Shown piece by piece: positions 16,003 through 23,880 of a stretch of DNA of 43,062 nucleotides. Made by a program: the position numbers and the translations under genes. Source of the stretch: CAYVUI01 sp964454745. Its GTDB lineage: Bacteria; Planctomycetota; Phycisphaerae; Sedimentisphaerales; Anaerohalosphaeraceae. The stretch is taken from positions 1 through 43,062 of the forward strand of contig CAYVUI010000024.1 in the NCBI GenBank assembly GCA_964454745.1. The letters run 5' to 3'. Every line of letters starts with the position of its first letter. Position 1 is the first letter of the stretch. The notes under the pieces are model-generated. The model did not search any database. It was given only the letters and a program-made list of their open reading frames with translations, and was not told the origin of the DNA.

Positions 16003-17349
16003 TTATGCCGTCATAATCTGGATAATTTTATCGAGATCATTGGAAACTTCCACCGGCGGATTGCTGAACGGCCCCTGGTTGTCCTTGTGATAGTTTACCG
16101 TCACGTTGGGGTCCTTGAGGGCATGGCCGGTCAGTACGCAGGCCACTTTTTCATCCGGGGCAATGGTTTTATCTGCAAGCAGGTACTTCAGTCCCGCGAT
16201 GGTCGCCGCTGAAGCCGGTTCGCACCCGAGGCCGTACCGCCCGATCTGGGCCTTGGCGTCACAGATTTCCTCGTCGGTGACCGCCATGACGATTCCATTG
16301 CATGCGTCAATTGCACGCAGGCATTTTTTCAGGTTCACCGGGCGGGAAATCTCAATCGCAGAAGCGCAGGTATGCGGCGAGAAGCTCTTGGCGGTCAGTT
16401 CATCATAAAAGCCGTCGATAATGCTTTGGTCTACGTGCGAATCATTCCATTTGAGCCCCCGGTTATTGACCAGTTCGGTCAGTGTGTCCGCTCCCGATGC
16501 GTTGATAATCGCCAGGCGGGGGATTTTATTAATCAGGCCCAGTTTTTTCAGTTCGATAAAGGCCTTGCCGAATGCCGAGGAATTGCCCAGGTTGCCGCCG
16601 GGGACGATGATCCAGTCCGGTACATTCCATCCGAGCTGCTCGATAATGCGGAACATGATTGTCTTTTGCCCCTCGAGCCGAAACGGATTGAGCGAATTGA
16701 CGAGGTAAATTTTGAGCTGTTTGCAGACATCCTGTACCTGTTTCATGCAGTCGTCAAAGTCGCCGTCGATTTGCAGCGTGTGCGCGCCGTAATCCATCGC
16801 CTGCGAGAGTTTGCCGAATGCGATCCGGCCCGATCCGATGAACACCGTGCATTTGAGCCCGCAGCTATGAGCGTACAGGGCCATCGAGGCGGAGGTGTTC
16901 CCCGTCGAAGCACAGGCGCTTGCCTTGGCACCAACCATTTTCGCGTGGCTAAATGCCGCGGTCATGCCGTTGTCCTTGAAAGACCCCGAGGGATTGAGCC
17001 CTTCATATTGCAGGAAAAGACTGTTGGGATCCATGCCCAGTTCCACCGCCAGGCCGCAGTTTGGCTGGAGCAGTGTCTGGCCCTCGCCGATGGAGACCTT
17101 GTCGTCATCCGGGCAAAAATCCAGAAGATCCCTGAATCGCCACACGCCCGAAAAGTCCAGCCGGTTCTGGCGGGTAGTCCATCGTTTGGCAAAGCCATCG
17201 AGCCTGTCCGGCACCGCGATCTTGTCCCATTCATATTCCACATCGAGCAGGTCCTGGCAGGCAGGGCACTTAAAGAGGATTTCATCCGTCGAGTACGTTG
17301 CCTGGCAGTCCGGGTTTATGCACTTTTGAAACGCGTACTTCTGGGTCAT
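16003..17349 (-). CDS. thrC: Threonine synthase
   Basis: A PLP enzyme that converts O-phosphohomoserine to threonine. 448 residues. It starts with a zinc-ribbon of four cysteines (C10, C15, C28, C31), as in many bacterial threonine synthases. The PLP lysine is K125 in PSGSFKDNGM. A serine/threonine-rich phosphate loop (STGNTSASMA) and a glycine loop (VPGGNLGN) that cradles the cofactor phosphate follow. AAAGGAAA precedes the ATG. Upstream, between this gene and the HAD gene, a TATAAT lies on the minus strand at 17390-17395 without a good -35, so a weak internal promoter is possible. It sits in a unit with the Re-citrate-synthase-like and HAD genes, with no other threonine gene adjacent. Confidence 0.94.
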   Translation of the reverse strand: MTQKYAFQKCINPDCQATYSTDEILFKCPACQDLLDVEYEWDKIAVPDRLDGFAKRWTTRQNRLDFSGVWRFRDLLDFCPDDDKVSIGEGQTLLQPNCGLAVELGMDPNSLFLQYEGLNPSGSFKDNGMTAAFSHAKMVGAKASACASTGNTSASMALYAHSCGLKCTVFIGSGRIAFGKLSQAMDYGAHTLQIDGDFDDCMKQVQDVCKQLKIYLVNSLNPFRLEGQKTIMFRIIEQLGWNVPDWIIVPGGNLGNSSAFGKAFIELKKLGLINKIPRLAIINASGADTLTELVNNRGLKWNDSHVDQSIIDGFYDELTAKSFSPHTCASAIEISRPVNLKKCLRAIDACNGIVMAVTDEEICDAKAQIGRYGLGCEPASAATIAGLKYLLADKTIAPDEKVACVLTGHALKDPNVTVNYHKDNQGPFSNPPVEVSNDLDKIIQIMTA

Positions 17350-17427
17350 TTTGTTTCCTTTAATACTGATTTTGACAACAATGCGGGGGATTATACCTGA
17401 AACGAGGGCAAATGGGTAGAGAAAACC

Positions 17428-18204
17428 TCATTCAGAAAGCGGTTTTGCCGGGGTGGAATCGTGATTATTGATCTGCCGGACCAGCTCCGGCAGTTGGGAT
17501 ATCGTATCGATCACCGGAACCGAACCGGGTATCCGCTTGTTTTCGTTTGTGTAGGCTCTTTTCAGTACCGGGTGCATTCGAGCTTTGAGTGCTCCTTTTA
17601 CATCTGTTTCCAGCCGGTCGCCGACAAAAAGGATATTCTCCGGCGGGATTTCAAGCTCCCGGGCGGCGTTGAGGAATATCCGCTTATCCGGTTTTCGATA
17701 CCGAAACTGGCACGAATAAAGCCGTATGGGGAAAAATTCGATGATCTTTTCTATTTCGAGGTGCTTATCCAGGCTGGTCTCGTTGACAAAGGTATTCGAG
17801 ACGATTCCCAGCTTGAGGTTCATGTCTTTTAGGGTCTGGAGTGTCTGGGAAAGATCGGGCTCTTTCTGGGCCATTTCCGCCAGCGGCTGATACCAGAGCC
17901 AGTTGACCTGCTTCCACTGGTTGTCTTCCAGTTCGAGCCCGAGCTTTTTCCCGTATTTTTTGATGACCTCCAATGAATCAAAATCGCGTTTGAATAGCCG
18001 CGACCGCATCACCCGGATCCGAAGCCGGATCAGGTTGGTCAGGAGGTATTTTTTTAAAGGGACAACATCCGGGCGCAAAGCTTGAATATAAGCATAGGAA
18101 AGCTTTCCCGCTTGTTTGAACAGTGCCTTTCGATCGACCGGGCCGAAATTGAGCAGCGTGTCGCCGAGATCGAACAGTACGCCCCTGATTTCCGGGTTTG
18201 TCAC
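17428..18204 (-). CDS. HAD-superfamily hydrolase
   Basis: 258 residues starting with GTG, preceded by AGGGAT. All four HAD motifs are visible: D12 and D15 in VLFDLGDTLL (nucleophile and acid/base), a serine in LGIVSNTF, a lysine in RYRKPDKRIF, and FVGDRLETDVKGA with its metal-binding aspartate. The cap is a helical insertion between motifs I and II, about residues 20-110 (subclass C1). Such enzymes usually dephosphorylate small metabolites, and the substrate cannot be read from sequence. It lies 13 bases after the Re-citrate-synthase-like gene and 78 bases before thrC. A phosphoserine- or phosphohomoserine-type substrate would fit the neighbour, but that is only a guess. Confidence 0.88.
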   Translation of the reverse strand: MTNPEIRGVLFDLGDTLLNFGPVDRKALFKQAGKLSYAYIQALRPDVVPLKKYLLTNLIRLRIRVMRSRLFKRDFDSLEVIKKYGKKLGLELEDNQWKQVNWLWYQPLAEMAQKEPDLSQTLQTLKDMNLKLGIVSNTFVNETSLDKHLEIEKIIEFFPIRLYSCQFRYRKPDKRIFLNAARELEIPPENILFVGDRLETDVKGALKARMHPVLKRAYTNENKRIPGSVPVIDTISQLPELVRQINNHDSTPAKPLSE

Positions 18205-18217
18205 CTTGTCAGATCCC

Positions 18218-19543
18218 TTACTTTGCCGGCGGCATATCGCCTGCGAAGACTTCTTCGATCCATGTATTCATTTCCTGGTCGGAAATAGATGAGACGCGGT
18301 CCGCGGCGTATTCGGCATCAATCTTTTCCTTGATGGAGACGACGCGAGGATCGTGCTTGGGAATTTCAATTTCATAACGGTCTTCGATATAGTGCTTTAT
18401 GCCCGCAGCACCGGTCTTGTCGGTAATGGCTACGCCGACTTCGCGGTTGAGCAGTTTCTTGGTGTCAAAGCAGTTGTAGATCTCTTCGTTCTTAAGCAGC
18501 CCGTCTGCGTGAATACCGGCCCGTGTGACGTTAAAGTCTTTTCCAACGAGGGGATAATTGGTCGGAAGGCCGAATCCGAGCTCTTTCTGGGCGTAGTTTG
18601 CCATTTCCGTAATCGCCTGGTAGTTGATCTTGGGATTGGTGCCCTTGATCTGTGCGTGCTCGATTACGAGTGCTTCCAGCGGCGGATTTCCGGTTCTTTC
18701 ACCTACGCCAAAGATGGAGGTATTGGCCGCGGAACAGCCGTACAGCCATGCGGTTGCCGCACAAACCTCAACCTTGTGCAGGTCGTTGTGGCCGTGCCAT
18801 TCGATGCAGTCCGACGTGACGCCGATCTGACGCAGGCCGTGCACCAGTTTCGGTACGCTTCTCGGGACGGCAACGCCGGGGTAGGTTACGCCGAAACCAA
18901 GCGTGTCACAAAGACGCATCTTGATTTTTACATTATATTGTTCGCCCAGGTCCAGCAATGCCTGTGCGAAGGGCAGGACAAAACCTTCATAATCCGCACG
19001 GGTAACATCTTCAAAGTGACATCTGGGCTTTACGCCGCTGTCCAGTGCGGCTTTTACGACATTAAGATAGCCTTCCAGTGCCTGGCTGCGGGTCTTTTTA
19101 AGCTTCAGGAAAATGTGATAATCGCTTGCCGAGGTCAGAATACCGGTTTCCTTGAGGCCCATATCCGTTACAAATTTAAAATCGGATGCAACCGCGCGAA
19201 TCCAGCCGGTCACTTCCGGGAACTTGTACCCTCTTTCAAGACAAAGCTCTACCGCTTTACGGTCCCGCTCGGAGTAGAGGAAAAATTCGCTCTGGCGGAT
19301 CAGGCCGGTTCCATTGTCGATTTCATGCATGAAATCGAACAGTCGCAGGATCTGTTCGGGTGTATACGGAGGTCTTGCCTGCTGGCCGTCACGGAATGTG
19401 GTGTCCGTGATCCAGATTTCATCCGGGATATCATAAGGAACAACCGATCCATCAAACATAACTTTCGGAAATTCACTGTAAGGAAAAGTTTCTCGATACA
19501 GATTCGGCCGTTCAACATCTTGTAATTTGATTTCGTTTGCCAT
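18218..19543 (-). CDS. Re-type citrate synthase candidate (isopropylmalate/homocitrate synthase family)
   Basis: 441 residues with a TIM-barrel of the HMGL/isopropylmalate synthase family: DTTFRDGQQARPP at 47-59 carries the metal and acyl-CoA-binding residues, and HGHNDLHK supplies metal-binding histidines. The sequence ends after the linker subdomain (GIHADGLLKNEEIYN) and has no C-terminal leucine-binding domain as in LeuA. Phrases such as RQSEFFLYS, KFPEVTGWIRA, KETGILTSASDYHIF and TAWLYGCSA match my memory of Re-citrate synthases of strict anaerobes such as Clostridium kluyveri; this is recall, not a search. If right, it makes citrate from oxaloacetate and acetyl-CoA with Re-face stereochemistry. 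Homocitrate or isopropylmalate synthase are the alternatives. GGGAG precedes the ATG. First gene of a probable unit with HAD, thrC and the LptF/G permease. Confidence 0.75.
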   Translation of the reverse strand: MANEIKLQDVERPNLYRETFPYSEFPKVMFDGSVVPYDIPDEIWITDTTFRDGQQARPPYTPEQILRLFDFMHEIDNGTGLIRQSEFFLYSERDRKAVELCLERGYKFPEVTGWIRAVASDFKFVTDMGLKETGILTSASDYHIFLKLKKTRSQALEGYLNVVKAALDSGVKPRCHFEDVTRADYEGFVLPFAQALLDLGEQYNVKIKMRLCDTLGFGVTYPGVAVPRSVPKLVHGLRQIGVTSDCIEWHGHNDLHKVEVCAATAWLYGCSAANTSIFGVGERTGNPPLEALVIEHAQIKGTNPKINYQAITEMANYAQKELGFGLPTNYPLVGKDFNVTRAGIHADGLLKNEEIYNCFDTKKLLNREVGVAITDKTGAAGIKHYIEDRYEIEIPKHDPRVVSIKEKIDAEYAADRVSSISDQEMNTWIEEVFAGDMPPAK

Positions 19544-19588
19544 AAGATATCTCCCATCTTTCAGGTTAATTTGATCGTTTTTTCACTC

Positions 19589-19616
19589 TTCATAGTCTTT
19601 TATTCTTTAAAGTCCA
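19589..19616 (-). promoter_or_regulatory. Possible weak promoter of the Re-citrate-synthase-like gene
   Basis: On the minus strand, TGGACT (19611-19616), 16-base spacer, TATGAA (19589-19594). Both boxes are imperfect. No terminator is visible between the tRNA and this gene, so read-through from the tRNA promoter is also possible. Confidence 0.3.
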
Positions 19617-19623
19617 GTTTTAA

Positions 19624-19706
19624 TAGCCGAGGTGGGATTTGAACCCACACGCCCCAGGGGGCAGGGGATTTTAAGTCCCCAGCGTCTGCCATTCCGCCAC
19701 TCGGCC
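19624..19706 (-). tRNA. tRNA-Leu (anticodon UAA)
   Basis: 83 bases on the minus strand. The acceptor stem GGCCGAG (19700-19706) pairs with CTCGGCT (19625-19631), with one G-U pair; discriminator A at 19624. It has the D-arm GGCGGAATGGCAGAC, the anticodon loop CTTAAAA with UAA flanked by a five-pair GGGGA/TCCCC stem, a long variable arm (TGCCCCCTGGGGCG) typical of leucine tRNA, and the T-arm GTGGGTTCAAATCCCAC. The CCA end is not encoded. A strong promoter and a folded leader lie upstream at 19732-19903. Confidence 0.97.
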
Positions 19707-19731
19707 GGTCGTTTGGGCCGTAACTCGGCAG

Positions 19732-19869
19732 GTAACAGGCTTTTGGCCTGGTCACAGAACCGGCTTTCGATCAGGGTTTGACTTGAAGAGACTTTCTCAG
19801 GTTTCCGGAACTTCCCACTCGCCTATCTTAGATTCCTGCGGATGCGGGTTTCCGCTCTTCCAAGCCGGT
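19732..19869 (-). ncRNA. Candidate structured RNA or folded leader upstream of tRNA-Leu
   Basis: The predicted transcript start (A at 19869) coincides with ACCGGCTT (19862-19869), which pairs perfectly with AAGCCGGT (19759-19766) and would close a 111-base domain. Inside, GAAGAG pairs with CTCTTC to extend the closing stem, GCGGA/TCCGC forms a hairpin, and CAGG can pair with CCTG. Directly after the domain comes a second strong hairpin at 19732-19755 (CAGGC, loop CAAAA, GCCTG, extended by GTGA/TTAC). The stretch codes for nothing convincing, and no T-run terminator follows before the tRNA. It may be a small RNA released by RNase P cutting at the tRNA, or just a processed leader. I do not recognise its family. 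Confidence 0.45.
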
Positions 19870-19875
19870 GAGCAA

Positions 19876-19903
19876 ATTATAGGCCTTTTGTGATGGGATG
19901 CAA
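19876..19903 (-). promoter_or_regulatory. Strong sigma-70 promoter of the leader RNA and tRNA-Leu
   Basis: On the minus strand, TTGCAT (19898-19903), 16-base spacer and perfect TATAAT (19876-19881). Start of transcription is expected at 19869, 163 bases before the tRNA, an unusually long leader for a single tRNA gene. Confidence 0.65.
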
Positions 19904-19955
19904 GTTTTTTATTGAGAGACGCTGAGAATGTGGAAAAATGGAGTCGCTATGTTGA

Positions 19956-21392
19956 CTATTCAGAAGCTTCCGCATTTGCCCGGATAGCCCTGCGAAATCT
20001 GGATTTTTGTTTCGCAAACGCCATTTTAAGCTTATAAATGGGCACTGCCTGGATGAGACTTTGCAAGGCATTCAGCACCTTGCGGCCCATCAGTAGGGCT
20101 TTAAGCCGGGGCATTTTACCGTGTTTGGGATCGATTTGAACAGCCCGGTTGACCATTTTTTTCGTCAGGGTGTACTGTTTGGACCTGAAATAGAGATACG
20201 CGAGATTTTTCGCGGCTTTGAGGTTGTTTTCATCGATGTGCAGGACGTGTTCGAGGAACTGGATCGCCCCGTGGTAGTCTTTGCGCTGGGCCAGTGATAT
20301 CCCCAGGCTGTAAAAGGCTTTATGGTTTTTTGGGTCGTCATCGATGATCCGCAAAAAGCAGTCTGTGGCATAGTCCGGTTCGTCGAGTTCGATCAGCAGT
20401 GCACCCATATTAAGAAGCACATTCGCATCTTCGACGTTCAGACGGCTTTCCGCCTGGAGCAGTGCCCTTGCTTTCTCCCGGTCACCGGTTTCAAAGGCGA
20501 TCTGTGCCATTCGATATCGCGGGCCCACAAATGTGGGATTGTTACGCAGTGAGAGCTTGTAAAAATCGTGGGCCTTATCGTAATTGCTGGTGCGAAATTC
20601 GACTTCACCGAGGTAAAACAGGGCCGCGGCTGAGTCGGGGTCGAGTTCGAGGATCCGCTCAAATTTCTCACGTGCCCGGTCCACTTCGTCGCATTTGAGC
20701 AAATACATCCCGAAATCAAGAATTACATCGCAGTCGCCCGGGTTATTTCGCAGTTCCTCAAGGAAGTGCTTGCGTGCCAGGCGCAGATTCCCGCTGGCCC
20801 AGTGGGCCTGGGCGATACGGTAGTTAATTTGTGGATGTGTCGGCTCCAGAAGTGCGGTCCGCTCCCAGCACCAGATGGCTCGTTTGAACGATCCTCGGCT
20901 AAAGAGCGAGTTGCCAATATTGTAGAAGCAGATTGGACAGTCCGGGTTGATCTGCTGAGCAAGGTAGAACATTTCCTCGGCCAGGTCGTGCCGGTCAATT
21001 TCGGTATAAGTAATGATCCGGTTGCAGTAGCCCGGCTCAAAGCCTGGGTCCATATTCTGGATATGTTCGAACGTGTTCAAAGCGAGTTCATACTGGCCGA
21101 TGCGGGTGAAGTCCACGGCGAGAGAATTGAGGATTTCAGGGTCGTCAGGGGTGATTTCCAGGGCGGCCTGGTACTCTTCGATGGCTTCCTCGAACCGGTT
21201 CATTGCGTCCAGCGTCAGCCCGGCATTGAAATGCCATGCGCTGTTGTCCGGGTTGATAATAATCGCGTCCCGGAGGTGTTTAAGGGCCAGTTCCATATCG
21301 CCAAGTTCATAAAGTTCATACGCGGCGACCGCTTTTTCTTCGGCCTGGTCCCAGGAGTTATATTCGTTATCGTTGAAGAAAGCTTCGTTCAT
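19956..21392 (-). CDS. Tetratricopeptide-repeat protein
   Basis: 478 residues made almost entirely of 34-residue TPR units, roughly ten to twelve, from residue 20 to 430. Typical hits include NPDNSAWHFNAGLTLDAMNR, ALNTFEHIQNMDPGFEPGY, PTHPQINYRIAQAHWASGN and DDPKNHKAFYSLGISLAQ. There is no signal peptide or membrane segment, so it is probably a cytosolic scaffold that holds protein partners. The basic C-terminal 50 residues (FAKQKSRFRRAIRA) lack TPR character. It diverges from ribH and no clear promoter was found on its side. The specific role cannot be inferred. Confidence 0.88.
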   Translation of the reverse strand: MNEAFFNDNEYNSWDQAEEKAVAAYELYELGDMELALKHLRDAIIINPDNSAWHFNAGLTLDAMNRFEEAIEEYQAALEITPDDPEILNSLAVDFTRIGQYELALNTFEHIQNMDPGFEPGYCNRIITYTEIDRHDLAEEMFYLAQQINPDCPICFYNIGNSLFSRGSFKRAIWCWERTALLEPTHPQINYRIAQAHWASGNLRLARKHFLEELRNNPGDCDVILDFGMYLLKCDEVDRAREKFERILELDPDSAAALFYLGEVEFRTSNYDKAHDFYKLSLRNNPTFVGPRYRMAQIAFETGDREKARALLQAESRLNVEDANVLLNMGALLIELDEPDYATDCFLRIIDDDPKNHKAFYSLGISLAQRKDYHGAIQFLEHVLHIDENNLKAAKNLAYLYFRSKQYTLTKKMVNRAVQIDPKHGKMPRLKALLMGRKVLNALQSLIQAVPIYKLKMAFAKQKSRFRRAIRANAEASE

Positions 21393-21502
21393 ATCGGCCT
21401 TGTCATTCGCGCTTAGACAGATTTCCGGTTTCGTTCGACATTGTGGTTATCGTCTGAAAACAGGCTGGTCTGAACCGTAAGCGTTGTTTTTGAAAAAAAT
21501 AC

Positions 21503-21531
21503 TGGATTGTTGGCAGATAAGGTCTTATAAT
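21503..21531 (+). promoter_or_regulatory. Promoter of the ribH-nusB-parA unit
   Basis: Perfect TATAAT at 21526-21531 with a poor -35 (TGGATT, 21503-21508) at 17 bases. No FMN riboswitch pattern was found between it and ribH. Confidence 0.45.
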
Positions 21532-21608
21532 TTCGACAGTTAACCAGAGGCTGGGAGTCAGTCGGCTCGGGGGCGGCCCCACTGAGGTAAGGTTTTGGAG
21601 TTTTGACA

Positions 21609-22076
21609 ATGGTAAAAGAGATTACTGGACAACTGAATGCGGGTTCTTTTCGCTATGCGATTGTAGTGAGCCGGTTTAACGAGTTTATCACCTCCAAGCT
21701 GCTTGGCGGTGCAATTGACGCGTTTACGCGTCATGGCGCTAAAGAAGAGCAAATCACGGTGGTATGGGTTCCCGGTTCGGTCGAGATCACGATGGCAGCG
21801 AAAAAACTGGCCCAATCGGGCGATTGTGACGCCGTGCTGTGTCTCGGGGCGGTGATCCGGGGCCAAACGAGCCACTACGATTATGTTTGTCAGCAGGTCA
21901 CTCGCGGAATTGCCCAGATCAATTACGATACGGAGGTTCCGGCGATCTTTGGGGTTTTGACCTGCGAAACGATTGAGCAGGCGATCGAGCGGGCCGGCAC
22001 CAAGCACGGCAACGCGGGCGCATCGGCGGCCATGAACGCGATGGAGATGGTCAATCTCCTTTCGCAGCTTGGATAA
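21609..22076 (+). CDS. ribH: 6,7-dimethyl-8-ribityllumazine synthase
   Basis: Condenses the ribitylamino-pyrimidine with dihydroxybutanone phosphate, the next-to-last step of riboflavin synthesis; the enzyme usually forms 60-subunit shells or pentamers. 155 residues from the ATG at 21609, with GGAG upstream; an in-frame TTG two codons earlier is less likely. Signatures: IVVSRFNEFIT near the N-terminus, VWVPGSVEI, and CLGAVIRGQTSHYDYV, which holds the catalytic histidine and the phosphate-binding region. It is followed after 39 bases by nusB, a pairing seen in many bacteria. No other riboflavin gene is present here. Confidence 0.96.
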   Translation: MVKEITGQLNAGSFRYAIVVSRFNEFITSKLLGGAIDAFTRHGAKEEQITVVWVPGSVEITMAAKKLAQSGDCDAVLCLGAVIRGQTSHYDYVCQQVTRGIAQINYDTEVPAIFGVLTCETIEQAIERAGTKHGNAGASAAMNAMEMVNLLSQLG

Positions 22077-22115
22077 AATACGCAGCAACGGATCTTTTTC
22101 ATTTAGGATAAATTT

Positions 22116-22532
22116 GTGGATCGCAGATCAAGAGCCAGAGAACTTGTGATGCAGGCGCTCTATCAACTGGATGTCCAGGGGGGGGAGATCCTCCCTCAGC
22201 TCAATCATTTTTTTCGTGAAAATGAATCGGACCAGATGGTGCTGGAGCTTGCGAAGAAGTGGACACACCAGGCATGGGAAAATGTAGAGGAGTGTGACCA
22301 GTTAATCGGCCAGGCCGCGATCAAGTGGCAGTTGTCGCGGTTGTCGCAGGTAGATCGGAGTATTTTGCGGCTGGGCACATACCAGCTTCGCTATTGTGAG
22401 GAGATTCCGGGCAAAGTTGTCATTAACGAGGCGATTGAGCTGGCGAAGAAATACTCGTCGAGCCAGTCATCGCGTTTTGTCAACGGGGTTCTGGATGCGA
22501 TTTTGAAGAAACTCAAAGGGATGGTTCGGTGA
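22116..22532 (+). CDS. nusB: Transcription antitermination factor NusB
   Basis: 138 residues starting with GTG, AGGAT eight bases upstream. The all-helical fold is shown by RSRARELVMQALYQLDVQGG at the N-terminus, WQLSRLSQVDRSILRLGTYQL in the middle, and VVINEAIELAKKYSS followed by FVNGVLDAI at the C-terminus, all standard NusB signatures. With NusE/S10 it binds boxA RNA and prevents early termination in rRNA operons. It overlaps the next gene by four bases (GTGA), indicating translational coupling to parA. Confidence 0.96.
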   Translation: MDRRSRARELVMQALYQLDVQGGEILPQLNHFFRENESDQMVLELAKKWTHQAWENVEECDQLIGQAAIKWQLSRLSQVDRSILRLGTYQLRYCEEIPGKVVINEAIELAKKYSSSQSSRFVNGVLDAILKKLKGMVR

Positions 22533-23575
22533 AAAGATATGCAATTTTAAATCAAAAGGGGGGCGTCGGAAAAACCACGACCGTTGCGAACGTTGCGGCG
22601 GCCCTTGCCCTGCGGGGTAAGAAAGTCGTGGTCATGGACATGGACCCGCAGGCGCACCTGACGATTCATTACGGTGTCGACGCGGACCAGCATGGCGGAG
22701 GAACCTATTCTGTTCTGACCCAGGGTGCGGATTTTCGTGAGAGTGTAACGCAGGTCCGTGAAAACCTCTGGCTGCTCGGTTCGAATATTGACCTGGTCGG
22801 TGCCGAGAGCGAACTGGTCAGTGTCGTCGGCCGAGAAATTATTCTTCGCGAAGCCATCGAGCCGTACAAGAACGATTTTGATTACCTGATGATCGATTGC
22901 CCGCCGTCACTGGGGCTGTTAAGTCTAAATGCCCTGGCCGCGGTCGGGCAGATTCTGATCCCGGTTCAGCCGCATTTCCTGGCTCTCCAGGGTTTTGGGA
23001 AATTATTGCAGACCGTCTCACTTGTCAATCAGCGGATCAATCCTTCCCTTCGGATATCCGCGATATTGCTTTGCATGTTTGACAGCCGGACCTCGCTTTC
23101 CGGGGAAGTGAAAAATGATATTGATCAGTTCCTGCGAAATGCACAGGATTCTGATTTGCCATGGTCGGGGGCCCAAATTGTACCGGTTCATATCCGGCGA
23201 AACATTAAACTGGCCGAGGCGCCCAGTCACGGCAAGACGATCTTTGAATATGAACCGGATTGTAACGGGGCAATGGATTACCAGCAGGTAGCGGATTTCC
23301 TGCTGCGAAAAGATTTTCCAAATGAAACCGATCAAGTTCAGCAGCCGGCAGAAGAAACCGCACATCAGGCCCAAGAGAGCCAAACACCTTCGGAACGACA
23401 TAAATCAACAGAGGAGTCCATCCAGGATGTAAAGGATTTTGAACAGGAACCGGGAATCGGTATCCCGATCCAGGAGATCAAACCAATCGGTCAGCACGAG
23501 CGGGAACGCGAAGAGAGTCTCCAGCGTACAAATCAAATAGAAGAAGAATACAACCGGGAAAAATTCAACGAGTAA
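22529..23575 (+). CDS. ParA/Soj-family ATPase with a long charged C-terminal tail
   Basis: 348 residues, GTG start overlapping the nusB stop. Residues 1-255 are a ParA-type P-loop ATPase: deviant Walker A QKGGVGKTT with K10 and K15, MDMDPQAHLTIH (Walker A'), and DYLMIDCPPSLG (Walker B). Residues about 256-348 form an unusual tail rich in Glu and Gln with no predicted fold. ParA proteins form ATP-dependent gradients on the nucleoid and move DNA or protein cargo. No parB-like gene follows and no parS site was recognised, so chromosome partition is not assured; it could position another complex. Transcribed with ribH and nusB. Confidence 0.88.
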   Translation: MKRYAILNQKGGVGKTTTVANVAAALALRGKKVVVMDMDPQAHLTIHYGVDADQHGGGTYSVLTQGADFRESVTQVRENLWLLGSNIDLVGAESELVSVVGREIILREAIEPYKNDFDYLMIDCPPSLGLLSLNALAAVGQILIPVQPHFLALQGFGKLLQTVSLVNQRINPSLRISAILLCMFDSRTSLSGEVKNDIDQFLRNAQDSDLPWSGAQIVPVHIRRNIKLAEAPSHGKTIFEYEPDCNGAMDYQQVADFLLRKDFPNETDQVQQPAEETAHQAQESQTPSERHKSTEESIQDVKDFEQEPGIGIPIQEIKPIGQHEREREESLQRTNQIEEEYNREKFNE

Positions 23576-23589
23576 ATCCGCGCAACAAA

Positions 23590-23628
23590 AAAGGCTGCTT
23601 CGTGGATGATGTGTTTGAAGCAACCTTT
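23590..23628 (+). terminator. Hairpin after the ParA gene (possible terminator)
   Basis: AAAGGCTGCTTC (23590-23601) pairs with GAAGCAACCTTT (23617-23628) with one mismatch and a 15-base loop. An A-run precedes it but no T-run follows, so its terminator role is uncertain. The rest of the 23576-23880 gap is A/T-rich and holds only the sulfatase promoter. Confidence 0.35.
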
Positions 23629-23793
23629 CATTGAAACACCTACTATAATAATCGTACATTTCATGGCTTGTCAATACTAATTTTTTGTTTGAAGTGATAT
23701 TTTTTTTATTTCCCTGTCTTTTTATTTCTTCGTGACATCGTTTTGTCTCTGCGCGTAACGTGATTTTCAATGGTTTCTTGCCGGAAAGATGCG

Positions 23794-23822
23794 TTGCAAT
23801 TTTGAGATTTCTGTGGTACAAG
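23794..23822 (+). promoter_or_regulatory. Sigma-70 promoter of the sulfatase operon
   Basis: TTGCAA (23794-23799), 17-base spacer, TACAAG (23817-23822). Expected start near 23829, about 50 bases before the sulfatase ATG at 23881. Confidence 0.5.
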
Positions 23823-23880
23823 AAGAGAGATACAGTTGTGCGTAAATCAAATTGCAGATAGAATTTTGCGGGAGCTGGAC

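Noticed and set aside
18353..19525. A 390-codon open frame antisense to the Re-citrate-synthase-like gene
   Set aside because: Only the minus strand shows catalytic motifs (DTTFRDGQQ, HGHND) and a ribosome site; the other frame is low in conserved features.
18218..19706. Leucine-controlled unit linking tRNA-Leu and an isopropylmalate-synthase-family gene
   Set aside because: The gene lacks the leucine-binding domain and looks like a Re-citrate synthase, and no leader peptide or attenuator is visible between them; adjacency is probably chance.
19624..19903. Mobile-element insertion at the tRNA-Leu gene
   Set aside because: No integrase, no direct repeat of the tRNA end and no foreign-looking genes on either side.
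21393..21608. FMN riboswitch upstream of ribH
   Set aside because: None of the RFN-element core sequences could be found; only a promoter and a G-rich stretch are present.
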